Below, in pieces: positions 7,222-14,814 of a stretch of 32,412 nucleotides of DNA. The notes beneath the pieces are model-generated. The model was given only the letters and a program-made list of their open reading frames with translations. It was not told the origin of the DNA and searched no databases. The DNA lies in contig JAQXWB010000023.1 of assembly GCA_029225225.1 (NCBI GenBank), positions 1-32,412 of the forward strand, read 5' to 3'. The DNA comes from Bacillota bacterium (GTDB taxonomy: Bacteria; Bacillota; Clostridia; Oscillospirales; Oscillospiraceae). How positions within the stretch are numbered: position 1 is the stretch's first letter; each line of letters begins with the position of its first letter. Both the position numbers and the translations under genes were made by a program.

Positions 7222-8784
7222 ATGAATCGGAAACTGAATCAAATCCTATGGGGCGGTGACAAGCCGGGGCGCGCCGCCGTGCTGGGCATCCAACATGTAT
7301 TCGCCATGTTCGGCTCTACCGTTCTCGTCCCCGCGCTGACCGGACTCGACCCCGCCGTCACCCTGCTGTGCATGGGCATCGGCACCCTTATCTTCCACTT
7401 GATCACCCGTGGCATCGTCCCCGCCTTTATGGGCTCCAGCTTCTCCTTCATCTCTTCCATCTGCGCTGTCGCGGCTTACTGCAACAATAACTCCATTGAA
7501 GGCTTTGCCTCCTATGTCGGTTGGGGCATCATTGCTTCCGGCGTGCTGTACCTTCTGCTGGCAGGCCTCGTCAAGCTCTTCGGAGCAAAGCGCATCACAA
7601 GCTTCTTCCCGCCCATTGTCACGGGCTGCATGATCATCATCATCGGCATGATGCTCGCCCCGACCGCAATGAACAACATCACCACCGTACACGGTGATTT
7701 CGCGCAGGATTCCGTTCTCGTCGCCGAGCTGACGGAAAACGGAACCCCCCGCGTGGAAAACGGCTGCTATCTGATGCAGCAATTGGACAAGCAGGGCAAT
7801 GTGATTGTCAGCGGTTGGGTGCCCGCGAGCGACTTAAAGCTGAAAGAAGCCGACCGCAATGACGCCGATTATGCAAACCCCGGCAACGAGTACATCGTAG
7901 AAAACAGCAACGGCACGCAGATGCACGGCAGTGCCGACGCAGATTCCGCCACGGTTTCCGGTACGCAAGCATGGAAAAACTGGCTTGTCGCGGCCGTAAC
8001 GATCTTGACAATCATGCTCGTCATGTTCTTCACGCGCGGCTTCATCAAGCTCGTCCCCATCCTGATCGGCATCGTCGTCGGCTATCTTCTCTCCCTCGCC
8101 CTCGGCATGGTCGACACCGCGAAGGTCGCGCAGGCGAGCTGGTTCTCTCTGCCGAAGGTCTCGCTGCCCGCTTTCAAGAATTGGGACGCGGTCAGCTTCG
8201 CCATTACCATGATTGCCCCGATCTCCATCGTTACTTTCGTCGAGCATGTCGGCGACATCACCGCCAACGGCGCGGTCACGGGACATAACTACATCGAAGA
8301 GCCGGGTCTGCACCGCACGCTGCTGGGCTGCGGTCTTGCCTCGATCTTCTCCGGCGCGATGGGCGGCCCCGCCGCAACGACCTACTCCGAGAACACCGGC
8401 GTGCTTGCCGCAACGCAGAACTACAACCCCGCAACCCTCCGCATCGCCGCCGTCTTTGCCATTGTGCTTTCGCTTTTCGGCAAGGTCTCCGGCATCCTCA
8501 ACAGCATCCCCGCCGCGGTTATGGGCGGCGTGTCGGTCATTCTGTTCGGCATGATCGCCTCCGTCGGTCTGCGGATGCTCGTGGAAAACCATGTGGATTT
8601 CACCAAGAGCTATAATCTGGTCATTGCCGCCGTCATGCTGGTCATCGGCTTGGGTCTCTCCTCCGGCATCGCCATCGGAAACGTCACCGTCAGCGGCACC
8701 GCGATTGCCGCCGTGCTCGGCGTGATTCTCGCAAAGGTTCTTCCGCAGGAGGATCGTGAGAACACAAAAGCCGCCAAACAATAA
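7222..8784 (+). CDS. uraA: Uracil/xanthine permease, NCS2 family, with large extracellular insert
   Basis: 520-residue proton-coupled nucleobase transporter of the UraA/NCS2 fold. Conserved segments include LGIQHVFAMFGSTVLVP (21-37) and GSSFSFIS (71-78). The substrate glutamates are FVEHVGD (E341) and TTYSENTGV (E390), equivalent to the two key glutamates of E. coli UraA. About 95 residues (roughly 153-250) are inserted between TM5 and TM6, rich in Asn, Asp, Gly and Glu, with a possible SH3-like strand set (NGCYLMQQ to SGWVPASDL). Ordinary members are about 430 residues. It stands alone between its own promoter and terminator. Uracil versus xanthine cannot be decided; the xdh operon nearby makes a purine possible. 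Confidence 0.9.
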   Translation: MNRKLNQILWGGDKPGRAAVLGIQHVFAMFGSTVLVPALTGLDPAVTLLCMGIGTLIFHLITRGIVPAFMGSSFSFISSICAVAAYCNNNSIEGFASYVGWGIIASGVLYLLLAGLVKLFGAKRITSFFPPIVTGCMIIIIGMMLAPTAMNNITTVHGDFAQDSVLVAELTENGTPRVENGCYLMQQLDKQGNVIVSGWVPASDLKLKEADRNDADYANPGNEYIVENSNGTQMHGSADADSATVSGTQAWKNWLVAAVTILTIMLVMFFTRGFIKLVPILIGIVVGYLLSLALGMVDTAKVAQASWFSLPKVSLPAFKNWDAVSFAITMIAPISIVTFVEHVGDITANGAVTGHNYIEEPGLHRTLLGCGLASIFSGAMGGPAATTYSENTGVLAATQNYNPATLRIAAVFAIVLSLFGKVSGILNSIPAAVMGGVSVILFGMIASVGLRMLVENHVDFTKSYNLVIAAVMLVIGLGLSSGIAIGNVTVSGTAIAAVLGVILAKVLPQEDRENTKAAKQ

Positions 8785-8792
8785 GCCACAGA

Positions 8793-8831
8793 GAATTCCC
8801 CCGCTGCATAGCTTATGCAGCGGGGGAATTC
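8793..8831. terminator. Strong bidirectional terminator
   Basis: 18-bp perfect stem (GAATTCCCCCGCTGCATA and its complement) with a 3-nt loop, followed on the plus strand by CTTTTTTATT. It separates the permease gene from the convergent LCP gene. Confidence 0.92.
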
Positions 8832-8836
8832 CTTTT

Positions 8837-10228
8837 TTATTCATCCGGGTAGCCGGAGACATACAGGTCTTCGTAAACGGTGCGGTAGATCCAATCGCTT
8901 GCGCGGTGGAGATCGTAAACGCAGTAGAAATACTGTTCTTCTCCGAAGATACCGCCCCAGTACTCTACATTTTCCAAGAGCGCATAGGATTCAATCGTAT
9001 AGTTCCCCTGCACCGCCTTCAGTGCAATATCCATCAGCTCCTCTGCGGAGAAGGAGGTCGTGCACATGCCGAGGCAGGCACGGATAAAGCCCGGATAGTC
9101 TCCGATCGGCATCCGCTGGACGGATTGCATCAAGGAGGTCAGCACCTGGCGCTGGCGTCCCGTGCGCTTGATCTCGTTGTCGGAAGCGCTGCTATGGCGC
9201 GTGCGGGCGTAGGACAGCGCCGCGTCTCCCATGAGCAGGCACTTACCCGCTGTCAGGTTATCCTGCTTACCCCACAGGTAATTCACCTCGTCCCAGTCAA
9301 GCTCCACCTCAACGCCGCCGACCAGATCGACAATATCGGCAAGCTGCTCAAAATCTACGGCGATATAATCCTTGACATTGAGCGAGAGGTTTTGGTTGAT
9401 CGTGCCGATGGCCATCTGCGCGCCGCCCCAGTGATAGGTGTAGGTCAGCTTGGCATAAGTGCCCCATTCCTGGATCCGCACATACGAGTCGCGCGGAATG
9501 GAGATCATTTTGATCTTCTTATGTGCATCGTCAACAGACAGCAGGATAATACTGTCCGAAGAGTTGACCCTGTCCAGACCGAACAGGAGGAAATTCGTAA
9601 CCTGTTCGGAGCCGTCGAGCAAATAGCTGGGGCCTGAGGGTTTCACGCCCTCTAAAAGCTCCCGTGCCTCCTCCGGCAATTCATCATAATCGATTGCTTC
9701 CCATTCAATTTCCTGATCAAAGGTTTTTTGCTCGATTTCCTCCGGAGAAACGGTGCTGCCCGGCACTTCGTTATCACGGATGATTGCGCCGTTCTCTCCA
9801 AACTGCACAACATTCAGCTGCTCCTGATCCAGCTTTTCTCCCTGTTTCAGTGTGCCGAACATATAGCGGTAGGCATAAAGTCCCAAGCTGCTAGTAACGA
9901 GCACCAGCATTGACAGAAGCAGCCCGACGATTGACATTCCTTTTTTCTGCCTGCGCAAGAAGAAGCTGACAGAGGCAGGAATCACCGCGAGGACGGACAA
10001 AAACGTCGCGGCAATGACCACGTTTCGCCCGAGCTGCACATCGCTGCCCGCAAGCGTTCCGGCACGATAGGACAAAAGCGCATAAACGCAAAAGGCGAGA
10101 AGGGCAAACAGCGCAGCCAGCGCCAGCAGCAAGGAGGTTACGCCGAGCGTGCGTTTCTTTCTGCGGTTGCGTTCGGGACGCCGATAGCCCACGATCCGCT
10201 GCTGATCCTCATAATTGTTTTGTTCCAT
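8837..10228 (-). CDS. LytR-CpsA-Psr (LCP) family cell-wall ligase
   Basis: 463-residue membrane protein of the LCP family, whose members transfer undecaprenyl-linked glycans (teichoic acid, capsule) onto peptidoglycan. The basic N-terminus (RRPERNRRKKR) is followed by three hydrophobic segments (about 28-50, 67-90, 98-120); many LCP proteins have only one. The extracellular LCP domain begins near 200 with NFLLFGLDR and contains MISIPRDSYV, VDFEQLADIVDLVGGVEV and LSYARTRH, the expected arginine- and aspartate-containing pyrophosphate-binding segments. The C-terminal 60 residues are unremarkable. AAGGGAG precedes the ATG. It converges with the permease gene. Confidence 0.9.
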   Translation of the reverse strand: MEQNNYEDQQRIVGYRRPERNRRKKRTLGVTSLLLALAALFALLAFCVYALLSYRAGTLAGSDVQLGRNVVIAATFLSVLAVIPASVSFFLRRQKKGMSIVGLLLSMLVLVTSSLGLYAYRYMFGTLKQGEKLDQEQLNVVQFGENGAIIRDNEVPGSTVSPEEIEQKTFDQEIEWEAIDYDELPEEARELLEGVKPSGPSYLLDGSEQVTNFLLFGLDRVNSSDSIILLSVDDAHKKIKMISIPRDSYVRIQEWGTYAKLTYTYHWGGAQMAIGTINQNLSLNVKDYIAVDFEQLADIVDLVGGVEVELDWDEVNYLWGKQDNLTAGKCLLMGDAALSYARTRHSSASDNEIKRTGRQRQVLTSLMQSVQRMPIGDYPGFIRACLGMCTTSFSAEELMDIALKAVQGNYTIESYALLENVEYWGGIFGEEQYFYCVYDLHRASDWIYRTVYEDLYVSGYPDE

Positions 10229-10360
10229 AGTACATCTCCCTTCGGGATGGTAAATTTGTATTGGTGCAACCGGCGGTTATGTGTTATTTTATCATATTCC
10301 ATCGAAAAAAGCTACCCCCTTTGTGCTGCGCCGTGCGAGAAAGCCGAAACCCGCGAAAAC

Positions 10361-10380
10361 GGAGGGGCGAACGCCCCTCC
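10361..10380 (-). terminator. Hairpin downstream of the cysteine-rich peptide gene
   Basis: 8-bp GC stem GGAGGGGC/GCCCCTCC with a GTTC loop, followed on the minus strand by GTTTTCGC. It lies 27 nt after the stop of the small gene. The U-run is short. Confidence 0.6.
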
Positions 10381-10406
10381 GTCGAAGTGAAATGCGTTTA
10401 CTTCCG

Positions 10407-10544
10407 TCAGCAGCCGCAGTTGTTGTCGCAGCCACAGCCGCAGCCATTGTTCAGCCAGTTGCTGTTGTTACCGCAGCAGCAGAACAAGAGGATGAGGATG
10501 ATGATCCACCAGCAGCCGCCAAAACCGTTCGAGTTGCAATTCAT
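10407..10544 (-). CDS. 45-residue cysteine-rich membrane peptide
   Basis: Small protein starting MNCNSNGFGGCWW, with a hydrophobic core IIILILLF (14-21) and then CCCGNN. The tail is of Asn/Gly and Cys and ends CGCGCDNNCGC. Ten of 45 residues are cysteine (positions 3, 11, 22-24, 35, 37, 39, 43, 45). GGGAGG stands 8 nt before the ATG and a hairpin follows the stop, so it looks like a complete single-gene unit. Similar short Cys/Asn/Gly peptides in Clostridia are sometimes labelled chorion-like high-cysteine proteins; no function is known to me. Metal binding, disulfide cross-linking at the cell surface, or a spore role are possible but unproven. Confidence 0.75.
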   Translation of the reverse strand: MNCNSNGFGGCWWIIILILLFCCCGNNSNWLNNGCGCGCDNNCGC

Positions 10545-10900
10545 AATCAGGAACCTCCCGTTTCAGTTATGAGCTCTGCGCTCATTCCATGTTATGACGG
10601 GCGGCGAAAAAGGTGACGGTACCGCAAAAGAAACGCCGCTGCTTTCGGCAAAATTTTTCAAGCACCCAACCTGCGGGGCGGGGACAGTCATAAGCCGCGT
10701 GTAGGAACTACCAATTGTGTACAAGCTTCCCTCCCATGTCATTGCGAGGAGCGTAGCGACGTGGCAATCTCTTGCAGGAACCACCCCATCCTGTCATTGC
10801 GAGGAGCGTAGCGACGTGGCAATCTCTTGCAGGAACCACCTTAATTTGTCATCGAGAGGCACATATACCCCCGCAAAAAAGGGGGGCACGCCACAGCCGC
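10545..10900. other. Gap with two family 1 repeat half-units
   Basis: 356 nt without a supported gene. It holds the leader of the cysteine-rich gene, a GTAGGAACTACCAATTGTG segment at 10701-10719 that matches the linker of the family 1 repeats, two tandem half-units (10738-10785 and 10793-10840), and a weak CCCCC/GGGGG hairpin just after the SDR stop. Confidence 0.75.
10738..10840. repeat. Two tandem half-units of palindromic repeat family 1
   Basis: Two direct copies, 10738-10785 and 10793-10840, each starting GTCATTGCGAGGAGCGTAGC and running through GTGGCAATCTCTTGCAGGAACCACC. The copies are identical over 48 nt and separated by 7 nt. Here the units are direct instead of facing each other. 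Confidence 0.9.
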
Positions 10901-11692
10901 TCAGTCCTCCTCCGGCAGCTTATTGTGCTTCTGCTGCTTCATCCAAATATTCATCACGAGGCTGTGCGGCAGGAGCTTTACCATGCGCACCTGCATCCTG
11001 ACCGAGAAGCCGTGAATCGAAACATCCTTCTTCGAGCGGTACAGATCCTTAAGCGCCGTTGCCATGACGTCCTTTGCCTCATAAAACTTGTTGTAATAGG
11101 TCACGGCATTGTTGCTTGTCTGCAAGGCGTGTTCAAAAAACTCCGTCTTGACCCAGCCGGGGTTGACCGCCATCACGCGGATGCCGCGCGGCTTCAGCTC
11201 ACGGTTCAGCGCGCGGGAATAGCTCAGAACGAACGCCTTGGTTGAGCCGTAGACATTGATATACGGCACAGGTTGGAAGGCAGAGAGCGAGTCCAGATTC
11301 AAAATTTTCGCGCCGCGCTTCATGTAGGGCAGCGTCAGCTCCGTCATGGCGACAAGCGCCTTGCAGTTGAGGTCGATCATGCGCATCGAGTCCTCGAGCG
11401 GAATCTGATCGTAGCGGCCGAATTTGCCGAAGCCCGAGACATTCGCGAGCAGTCCGACATTCGGCTTTGCCGTCTCCAAAAGGTCGGCGTAATGGCGCAG
11501 CGCGTCCGCGTCGGTCAGGTCAAGACTGACGGGACGGACGGGAATGCTGACCTCCTCCTTCAGCGCCTCCAGCCGTTCCGCGCGGCGGGCAATGACCCAA
11601 AGCTCATCAAATTGCTCCCACTGCGGAAGCTGCAATACAAGCTCGCGCCCCATGCCCGAGCTTGCGCCGGTAATGATCGCAATACGTTTCAT
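10901..11692 (-). CDS. Short-chain dehydrogenase/reductase
   Basis: 263-residue classical SDR using NAD(P)H on an unknown carbonyl or alcohol. The Rossmann motif TGASSGMG is at 8-15, NVSG replaces the usual NAG near 84, the catalytic serine is in SLSAF (S135 or S137), and Y148 and K152 form YxxxK. The C-terminus is basic and partly amphipathic (residues 230-255), which could hold it at the membrane. The ATG at 11692 is chosen over an in-frame GTG 12 nt upstream because AAAGGTGG lies correctly before it. It follows the aminotransferase gene closely (16-nt gap) and is probably co-transcribed. Whether it has a selenium-related job is unknown. Confidence 0.85.
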   Translation of the reverse strand: MKRIAIITGASSGMGRELVLQLPQWEQFDELWVIARRAERLEALKEEVSIPVRPVSLDLTDADALRHYADLLETAKPNVGLLANVSGFGKFGRYDQIPLEDSMRMIDLNCKALVAMTELTLPYMKRGAKILNLDSLSAFQPVPYINVYGSTKAFVLSYSRALNRELKPRGIRVMAVNPGWVKTEFFEHALQTSNNAVTYYNKFYEAKDVMATALKDLYRSKKDVSIHGFSVRMQVRMVKLLPHSLVMNIWMKQQKHNKLPEED

Positions 11693-11707
11693 CGAGAGTT
11701 CCACCTT

Positions 11708-12841
11708 TCATTCAGTCAGTTGATAAATTGCCGCAAGTGCCGCGTCGATCTCCGCCTCCGTCGTGCGGTAACCGACGGAGAAGCGTACCACGCCCTGCGG
11801 AAAGGTTCCGAGCGTCTTATGCGCCGACGGGGCGCAGTGCATCCCGCAGCGCGTCAGGATGCCGAATTCCCGCTCCAAGCGGTCAGAGGCCTCGGCGTTG
11901 TCGAGGTCTTCAAAGTCGACCGCAATCACACCCACGCGATCCGCAAGCGTCCAAGTGCCTGCCAAATGTGCCCCCTTGATCCCGCGCAGTCCGTCCAAAA
12001 AGCGTTCCGTAAGCGCCGCCTCGTGTGTGCGAAGGGTGTTGATGCCGATTTGGTCAATATATTCCAGTGCGGCCGCCCAGCCGTAGATTCCCGGCAGGTT
12101 GGGCGTTCCCGACTCAAAACGGTCGGGCATAAAGGGCGGCAGTTCCTCGGAATCGGACAGGCTTCCCGTGCCGCCGACGATCAGCGGCGAAAGCTGCGCG
12201 GCGAACTCTCGCGTGACCAGCAGCGCGCCGATGCCCTGCGGCCCAAGCAATCCCTTGTGCGCCGGAATCGCCATCGCGCTCAAGCCCAAGGCTTCAAAAT
12301 CCACGGGATAATGCCCCGCCGTCTGCGCCGCGTCGAGCAGGAGCGGCACGCCGCGCAGTTTACATAATTTTCCGGCTGCCGCTGCGTCCTGTACCGTCCC
12401 GCAAACATTCGAAGCATGGCAAAGGAGGAACAGGCGCGTCTTCTTTTGCAGCATTTTTTCCGCAGCTTCGAGATTGATCCGTCCCTCTCTGTCGCACGGG
12501 ACGCGCTCAAACCGCACGCCGAGCTGTACCAAAGGCCGCATCACGGCGTTATGCTCCATGCTGCTGACCAAAACACGGTCGCCCGGTCGGAGAAATCCCT
12601 TGATCGCGAGATTCAGCGCGGCAGTCGCGCCGGAGGTCAAAAGCACATGGGTCGGATCGGGATGGTGAAATAAACCGCACAGCCGTTCCCGCAGCGTCAG
12701 CGTCTCCAGCCCCGCCTCCTGCGCGGAGGCATAAACACCGCGGTTGATGCTCGCACCGACACTGTCCAAATAGTATTTCATCCGGTCGCTGACCCCGGGC
12801 GCCTTCGGGAACGAGGTCGCGGCATTGTCAAGATAGATCAT
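11708..12841 (-). CDS. Cysteine desulfurase / selenocysteine lyase-like aminotransferase class V
   Basis: 377-residue PLP enzyme of the group related to E. faecalis EF2568, which sits in selenium-dependent molybdenum hydroxylase clusters (recalled; function unproven). The N-terminus starts directly at the family motif IYLDNAAT. EHN (H97) stacks on PLP, DAAQTAGH holds the PLP aspartate, K196 in PAHKGLLGPQG is the Schiff-base lysine, and CGMHCAP (C332, C336) contains the probable persulfide/perselenide cysteine at C336. The start at 12841 is supported by GGAGGTGGG; longer readings lack one. It is divergent from yedE-yedF-DUF3343, which supports delivery of selenium or sulfur from cysteine-type substrates. 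Confidence 0.85.
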   Translation of the reverse strand: MIYLDNAATSFPKAPGVSDRMKYYLDSVGASINRGVYASAQEAGLETLTLRERLCGLFHHPDPTHVLLTSGATAALNLAIKGFLRPGDRVLVSSMEHNAVMRPLVQLGVRFERVPCDREGRINLEAAEKMLQKKTRLFLLCHASNVCGTVQDAAAAGKLCKLRGVPLLLDAAQTAGHYPVDFEALGLSAMAIPAHKGLLGPQGIGALLVTREFAAQLSPLIVGGTGSLSDSEELPPFMPDRFESGTPNLPGIYGWAAALEYIDQIGINTLRTHEAALTERFLDGLRGIKGAHLAGTWTLADRVGVIAVDFEDLDNAEASDRLEREFGILTRCGMHCAPSAHKTLGTFPQGVVRFSVGYRTTEAEIDAALAAIYQLTE

Positions 12842-12930
12842 AACACCCACCTCCACCGTTTTTTTCATTATAGCATATCTGTCAAAAATCGCAATCCCCG
12901 AAAAAGAATCACGCATCTCCCCCCGCCCCC

Positions 12931-13037
12931 CCTGTAGGGCGGGGACTCCCCTGATCTGTCATTGCGAGGAGCGCAGCGACGTGGCAATCTCACGCACGCA
13001 CCACCAAAAAGCCATTGCCCCCCTGTAGGGCGCGACG
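12931..13037. repeat. Mixed repeat cluster (families 1 and 2)
   Basis: CCTGTAGGGCGGGGAC at 12931 and CCTGTAGGGCG at 13022 match the ends of the inverted-repeat element at 25012-25127. Between them lies a family 1 half-unit (12958, GTCATTGCGAGGAGCGCAGC to GTGGCAATCTC). The two families are interleaved, as if inserted into each other. Confidence 0.75.
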
Positions 13038-13071
13038 ACTCGGCGCGCCGGTACAGGAACTCCCCCAATTT

Positions 13072-13106
13072 GTCATTGTGTGGCGCTTGCGCCGTGGCAA
13101 TCTTTT
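13072..13106. repeat. Decayed family 1 half-unit
   Basis: GTCATTGTGTGGCGCTTGCG then CCGTGGCAATCT: the same ends as the other half-units with a diverged middle. It is preceded by GGAACTCCC, similar to the shared linker. Confidence 0.65.
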
Positions 13107-13146
13107 TCTTGTACGCACTCTCAACCTCCATCACCGTTATTTTGTA

Positions 13147-13175
13147 TTGACAAACCGCCGCATTTTCGTTATACT
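13147..13175 (+). promoter_or_regulatory. Consensus promoter of yedE
   Basis: TTGACA (13147-13152), 17-nt spacer, TATACT (13170-13175). Nearly perfect sigma-70-type promoter driving yedE-yedF-DUF3343. Confidence 0.88.
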
Positions 13176-13230
13176 TGAAAAAGATAAACGCATTGTAGGA
13201 TGCGTTCAAAAAAAATAAGGAGAGAATGCA

Positions 13231-14328
13231 ATGAAAAAAGAAAACTTCTTCAAGCGCCATTGGCTCGTCATGCTCTGCGGACTCATCGTAGGCGCCGCCG
13301 CAGTGGTGCTGTCCGTCCTCGGCAATCCCAAGAACATGGGCTTCTGTATTGCCTGCTTCCTGCGCGATATCGCAGGCGCGACCAAGCTGCACCAAGCGGG
13401 CGTCGTGCAGTATTTCCGTCCCGAGATCGTCGGCATCGTCGTCGGCGCAATGCTCATGGCGCTCGTCGGCAAGGAATTTAAGCCGAAGGGCGGCAGCTCC
13501 CCCGTGCTCCGTTTCACCCTCGGCGCTGCCGTCATGGTCGGCGCGCTGGTCTTCCTCGGCTGCCCGCTGCGCATGGTCATCCGTATCGGCGGCGGCGATT
13601 TGAACGCCGTCATCGGTCTGGTCGGTTTCATCCTCGGCATCCTGCTCGGCATCGTCTTCCTGAAAAAGGGCTTCTCCCTCGGCAGAGCCTATAAGCAGAG
13701 CAAGGTCGAGGGCTTCACCTTCCCTGTCATGCTCACCTTCGGCTTTATCCTCACCTTCATCGGCGTGTCCTTCTTCGCCTCCTCCGAAAGCGGCCCGGGC
13801 TCCATGCACGCCCCGTGGTACATCGCTCTCGGCATCGGCCTGATCGTCGGCGCGATTGCGCAGAGAAGCCGTCTTTGCATGGTCGGCGGCATCCGTGACG
13901 CCGTCATGTTCAAAGAATTCGGTCTGCTGGCTGCGTTCGGCTGCATCATTCTCGCCGTCCTCGGCGGCAACCTGCTGCGTGCCCTGATCGAAGGCGTCCC
14001 CGTCTCCACCTACATCAAGTTCGGCTTTGAAGGTCAGCCCATTGCCCACACCGAATGGCTGTGGAACCTGCTCGGCATGACCGTCGTCGGCTGGGGCTGC
14101 GCGCTGCTCGGCGGCTGCCCGCTGCGTCAGCTCATCCTCGCGGGCGAGGGCAACAGCGACAGCGCGATCACCGTCCTCGGCATGCTCGCAGGCGCTGCTG
14201 CGGCGCATACGCTGAAGACCGCCTCCTCCGCGGACGGCACCGGCGTAAACGGTCCCGTCGCAACGATTGTCTGCCTTGTGTTCCTGCTGATCGTCTCCGT
14301 GACCCATCTGAGAAAGGAGCAGTCCTGA
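13231..14328 (+). CDS. yedE: YedE-family putative selenium transporter
   Basis: 365-residue polytopic membrane protein (about nine hydrophobic segments) of the YedE/YeeE fold, thought to import selenium or sulfur species. Conserved cysteine motifs line the expected path: MGFCIACFLRD near 36-46, FLGCPLRM near 108-115, QRSRLCMVGGIRD near 211-223 and LLGGCPLRQL near 291-300. The ribosome-binding site AAGGAGAG precedes the ATG. It is the first gene of yedE-yedF-DUF3343, with only 2 nt to the next start. The assignment to selenium, not thiosulfate, comes from the neighbouring YedF-like and DUF3343 genes and the facing desulfurase-like gene. Confidence 0.9.
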   Translation: MKKENFFKRHWLVMLCGLIVGAAAVVLSVLGNPKNMGFCIACFLRDIAGATKLHQAGVVQYFRPEIVGIVVGAMLMALVGKEFKPKGGSSPVLRFTLGAAVMVGALVFLGCPLRMVIRIGGGDLNAVIGLVGFILGILLGIVFLKKGFSLGRAYKQSKVEGFTFPVMLTFGFILTFIGVSFFASSESGPGSMHAPWYIALGIGLIVGAIAQRSRLCMVGGIRDAVMFKEFGLLAAFGCIILAVLGGNLLRALIEGVPVSTYIKFGFEGQPIAHTEWLWNLLGMTVVGWGCALLGGCPLRQLILAGEGNSDSAITVLGMLAGAAAAHTLKTASSADGTGVNGPVATIVCLVFLLIVSVTHLRKEQS

Positions 14329-14330
14329 CG

Positions 14331-14540
14331 ATGATTGACGCAAGATGTCTTGCCTGCCCGCTGCCCGTTATTCAGGTGCAGCGCGCCATTGAAAAGAATC
14401 ACCCCGCAACGCTGGAGGTGCTGGTCGATAACAATCCCGCCGTGCAGAACGTTACACGCTTTGCCAACCACTCCGGCTATACCGTCACGGTTAAGCCGCT
14501 GGAGGACGACGAGTTCTCCCTGACGCTGACAAAGGCATGA
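14331..14540 (+). CDS. yedF: YedF-type TusA-domain sulfurtransferase-like protein, short form
   Basis: 69-residue protein consisting of the TusA/SirA domain only. CPLP holds the active cysteine (C9), and the rest forms a compact alpha/beta domain with VDNNPAVQNVTRFA typical of the selenium-associated YedF group. Canonical YedF proteins are near 200 residues because a DsrE-like domain follows; here the reading frame ends after the TusA part and the DUF3343 gene overlaps it by 4 nt (ATGA). It probably relays selenium or sulfur as a persulfide/perselenide carrier after YedE. The start at 14331 is supported by AAAGGAGC and by the tight spacing to yedE. Confidence 0.82.
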   Translation: MIDARCLACPLPVIQVQRAIEKNHPATLEVLVDNNPAVQNVTRFANHSGYTVTVKPLEDDEFSLTLTKA

Positions 14541-14776
14541 CGGAATATCTTGCCACCTTTCACACCCACCTTGCCGCGCTGAAGTCACACCGCGCGCTTA
14601 CGGGTGCCGGCTTGACCGCGCGCATGGCGCCTGTCCCAAGGAAGATCTCCTCCTCCTGTGGCACCTGCGTGTTTTACACCGCAGACGATCCCAAGGAATC
14701 CCTGCTCGACAGCGATACCGAGGCGATCTACCGTTTGGACGCAGACAATGCGGTCAAGCTGAAAGAATTTGAATAA
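14537..14776 (+). CDS. DUF3343 protein (selenium-module partner)
   Basis: 79-residue protein of the DUF3343 type, which often follows YedF in selenium-using bacteria. A short N-terminal alpha/beta segment leads to PVPRKISSSCGTCVFY with C41 and C44, a CxxC pair that could take part in thiol or selenol exchange. Its start overlaps the yedF stop, showing translational coupling. It is the last gene before a strong terminator. The biochemical role is unknown; a hand-over partner for YedF is inference from context. Confidence 0.82.
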   Translation: MTEYLATFHTHLAALKSHRALTGAGLTARMAPVPRKISSSCGTCVFYTADDPKESLLDSDTEAIYRLDADNAVKLKEFE

Positions 14777-14779
14777 CAG

Positions 14780-14809
14780 AACAGCACCCCGCCACGGCGG
14801 GGTGCTGTT
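14780..14809. terminator. Bidirectional terminator
   Basis: Perfect 14-bp stem AACAGCACCCCGCC and its complement, with a 2-nt loop, followed by CTTGCTC on the plus strand. It separates the selenium operon from the convergent lipoprotein gene. Confidence 0.88.
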
Positions 14810-14814
14810 CTTGC

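Larger units (their letters stand above)
12842..13230. other. Gap between the desulfurase gene and yedE, with repeats and promoter
   Basis: 389 nt divergent gap. It holds two CCTGTAGGGCG repeat starts (12931 and 13022), a family 1 half-unit (12958-13003), a decayed one (13072-13106), the yedE promoter, and a hairpin AACGCA/TGCGTT at 13187-13206 just before the ribosome-binding site. No gene is supported. Confidence 0.8.

Noticed and set aside
10738-10840. Possible CRISPR array
   Set aside because: Only two identical 48-nt units with a 7-nt gap, dispersed relatives elsewhere, and no cas genes.
12868-14343. Minus-strand open frame of 491 codons opposite yedE
   Set aside because: Composition rich in Asp/Glu/His/Ala is the mirror of a membrane protein gene; yedE has promoter, ribosome-binding site and conserved motifs.
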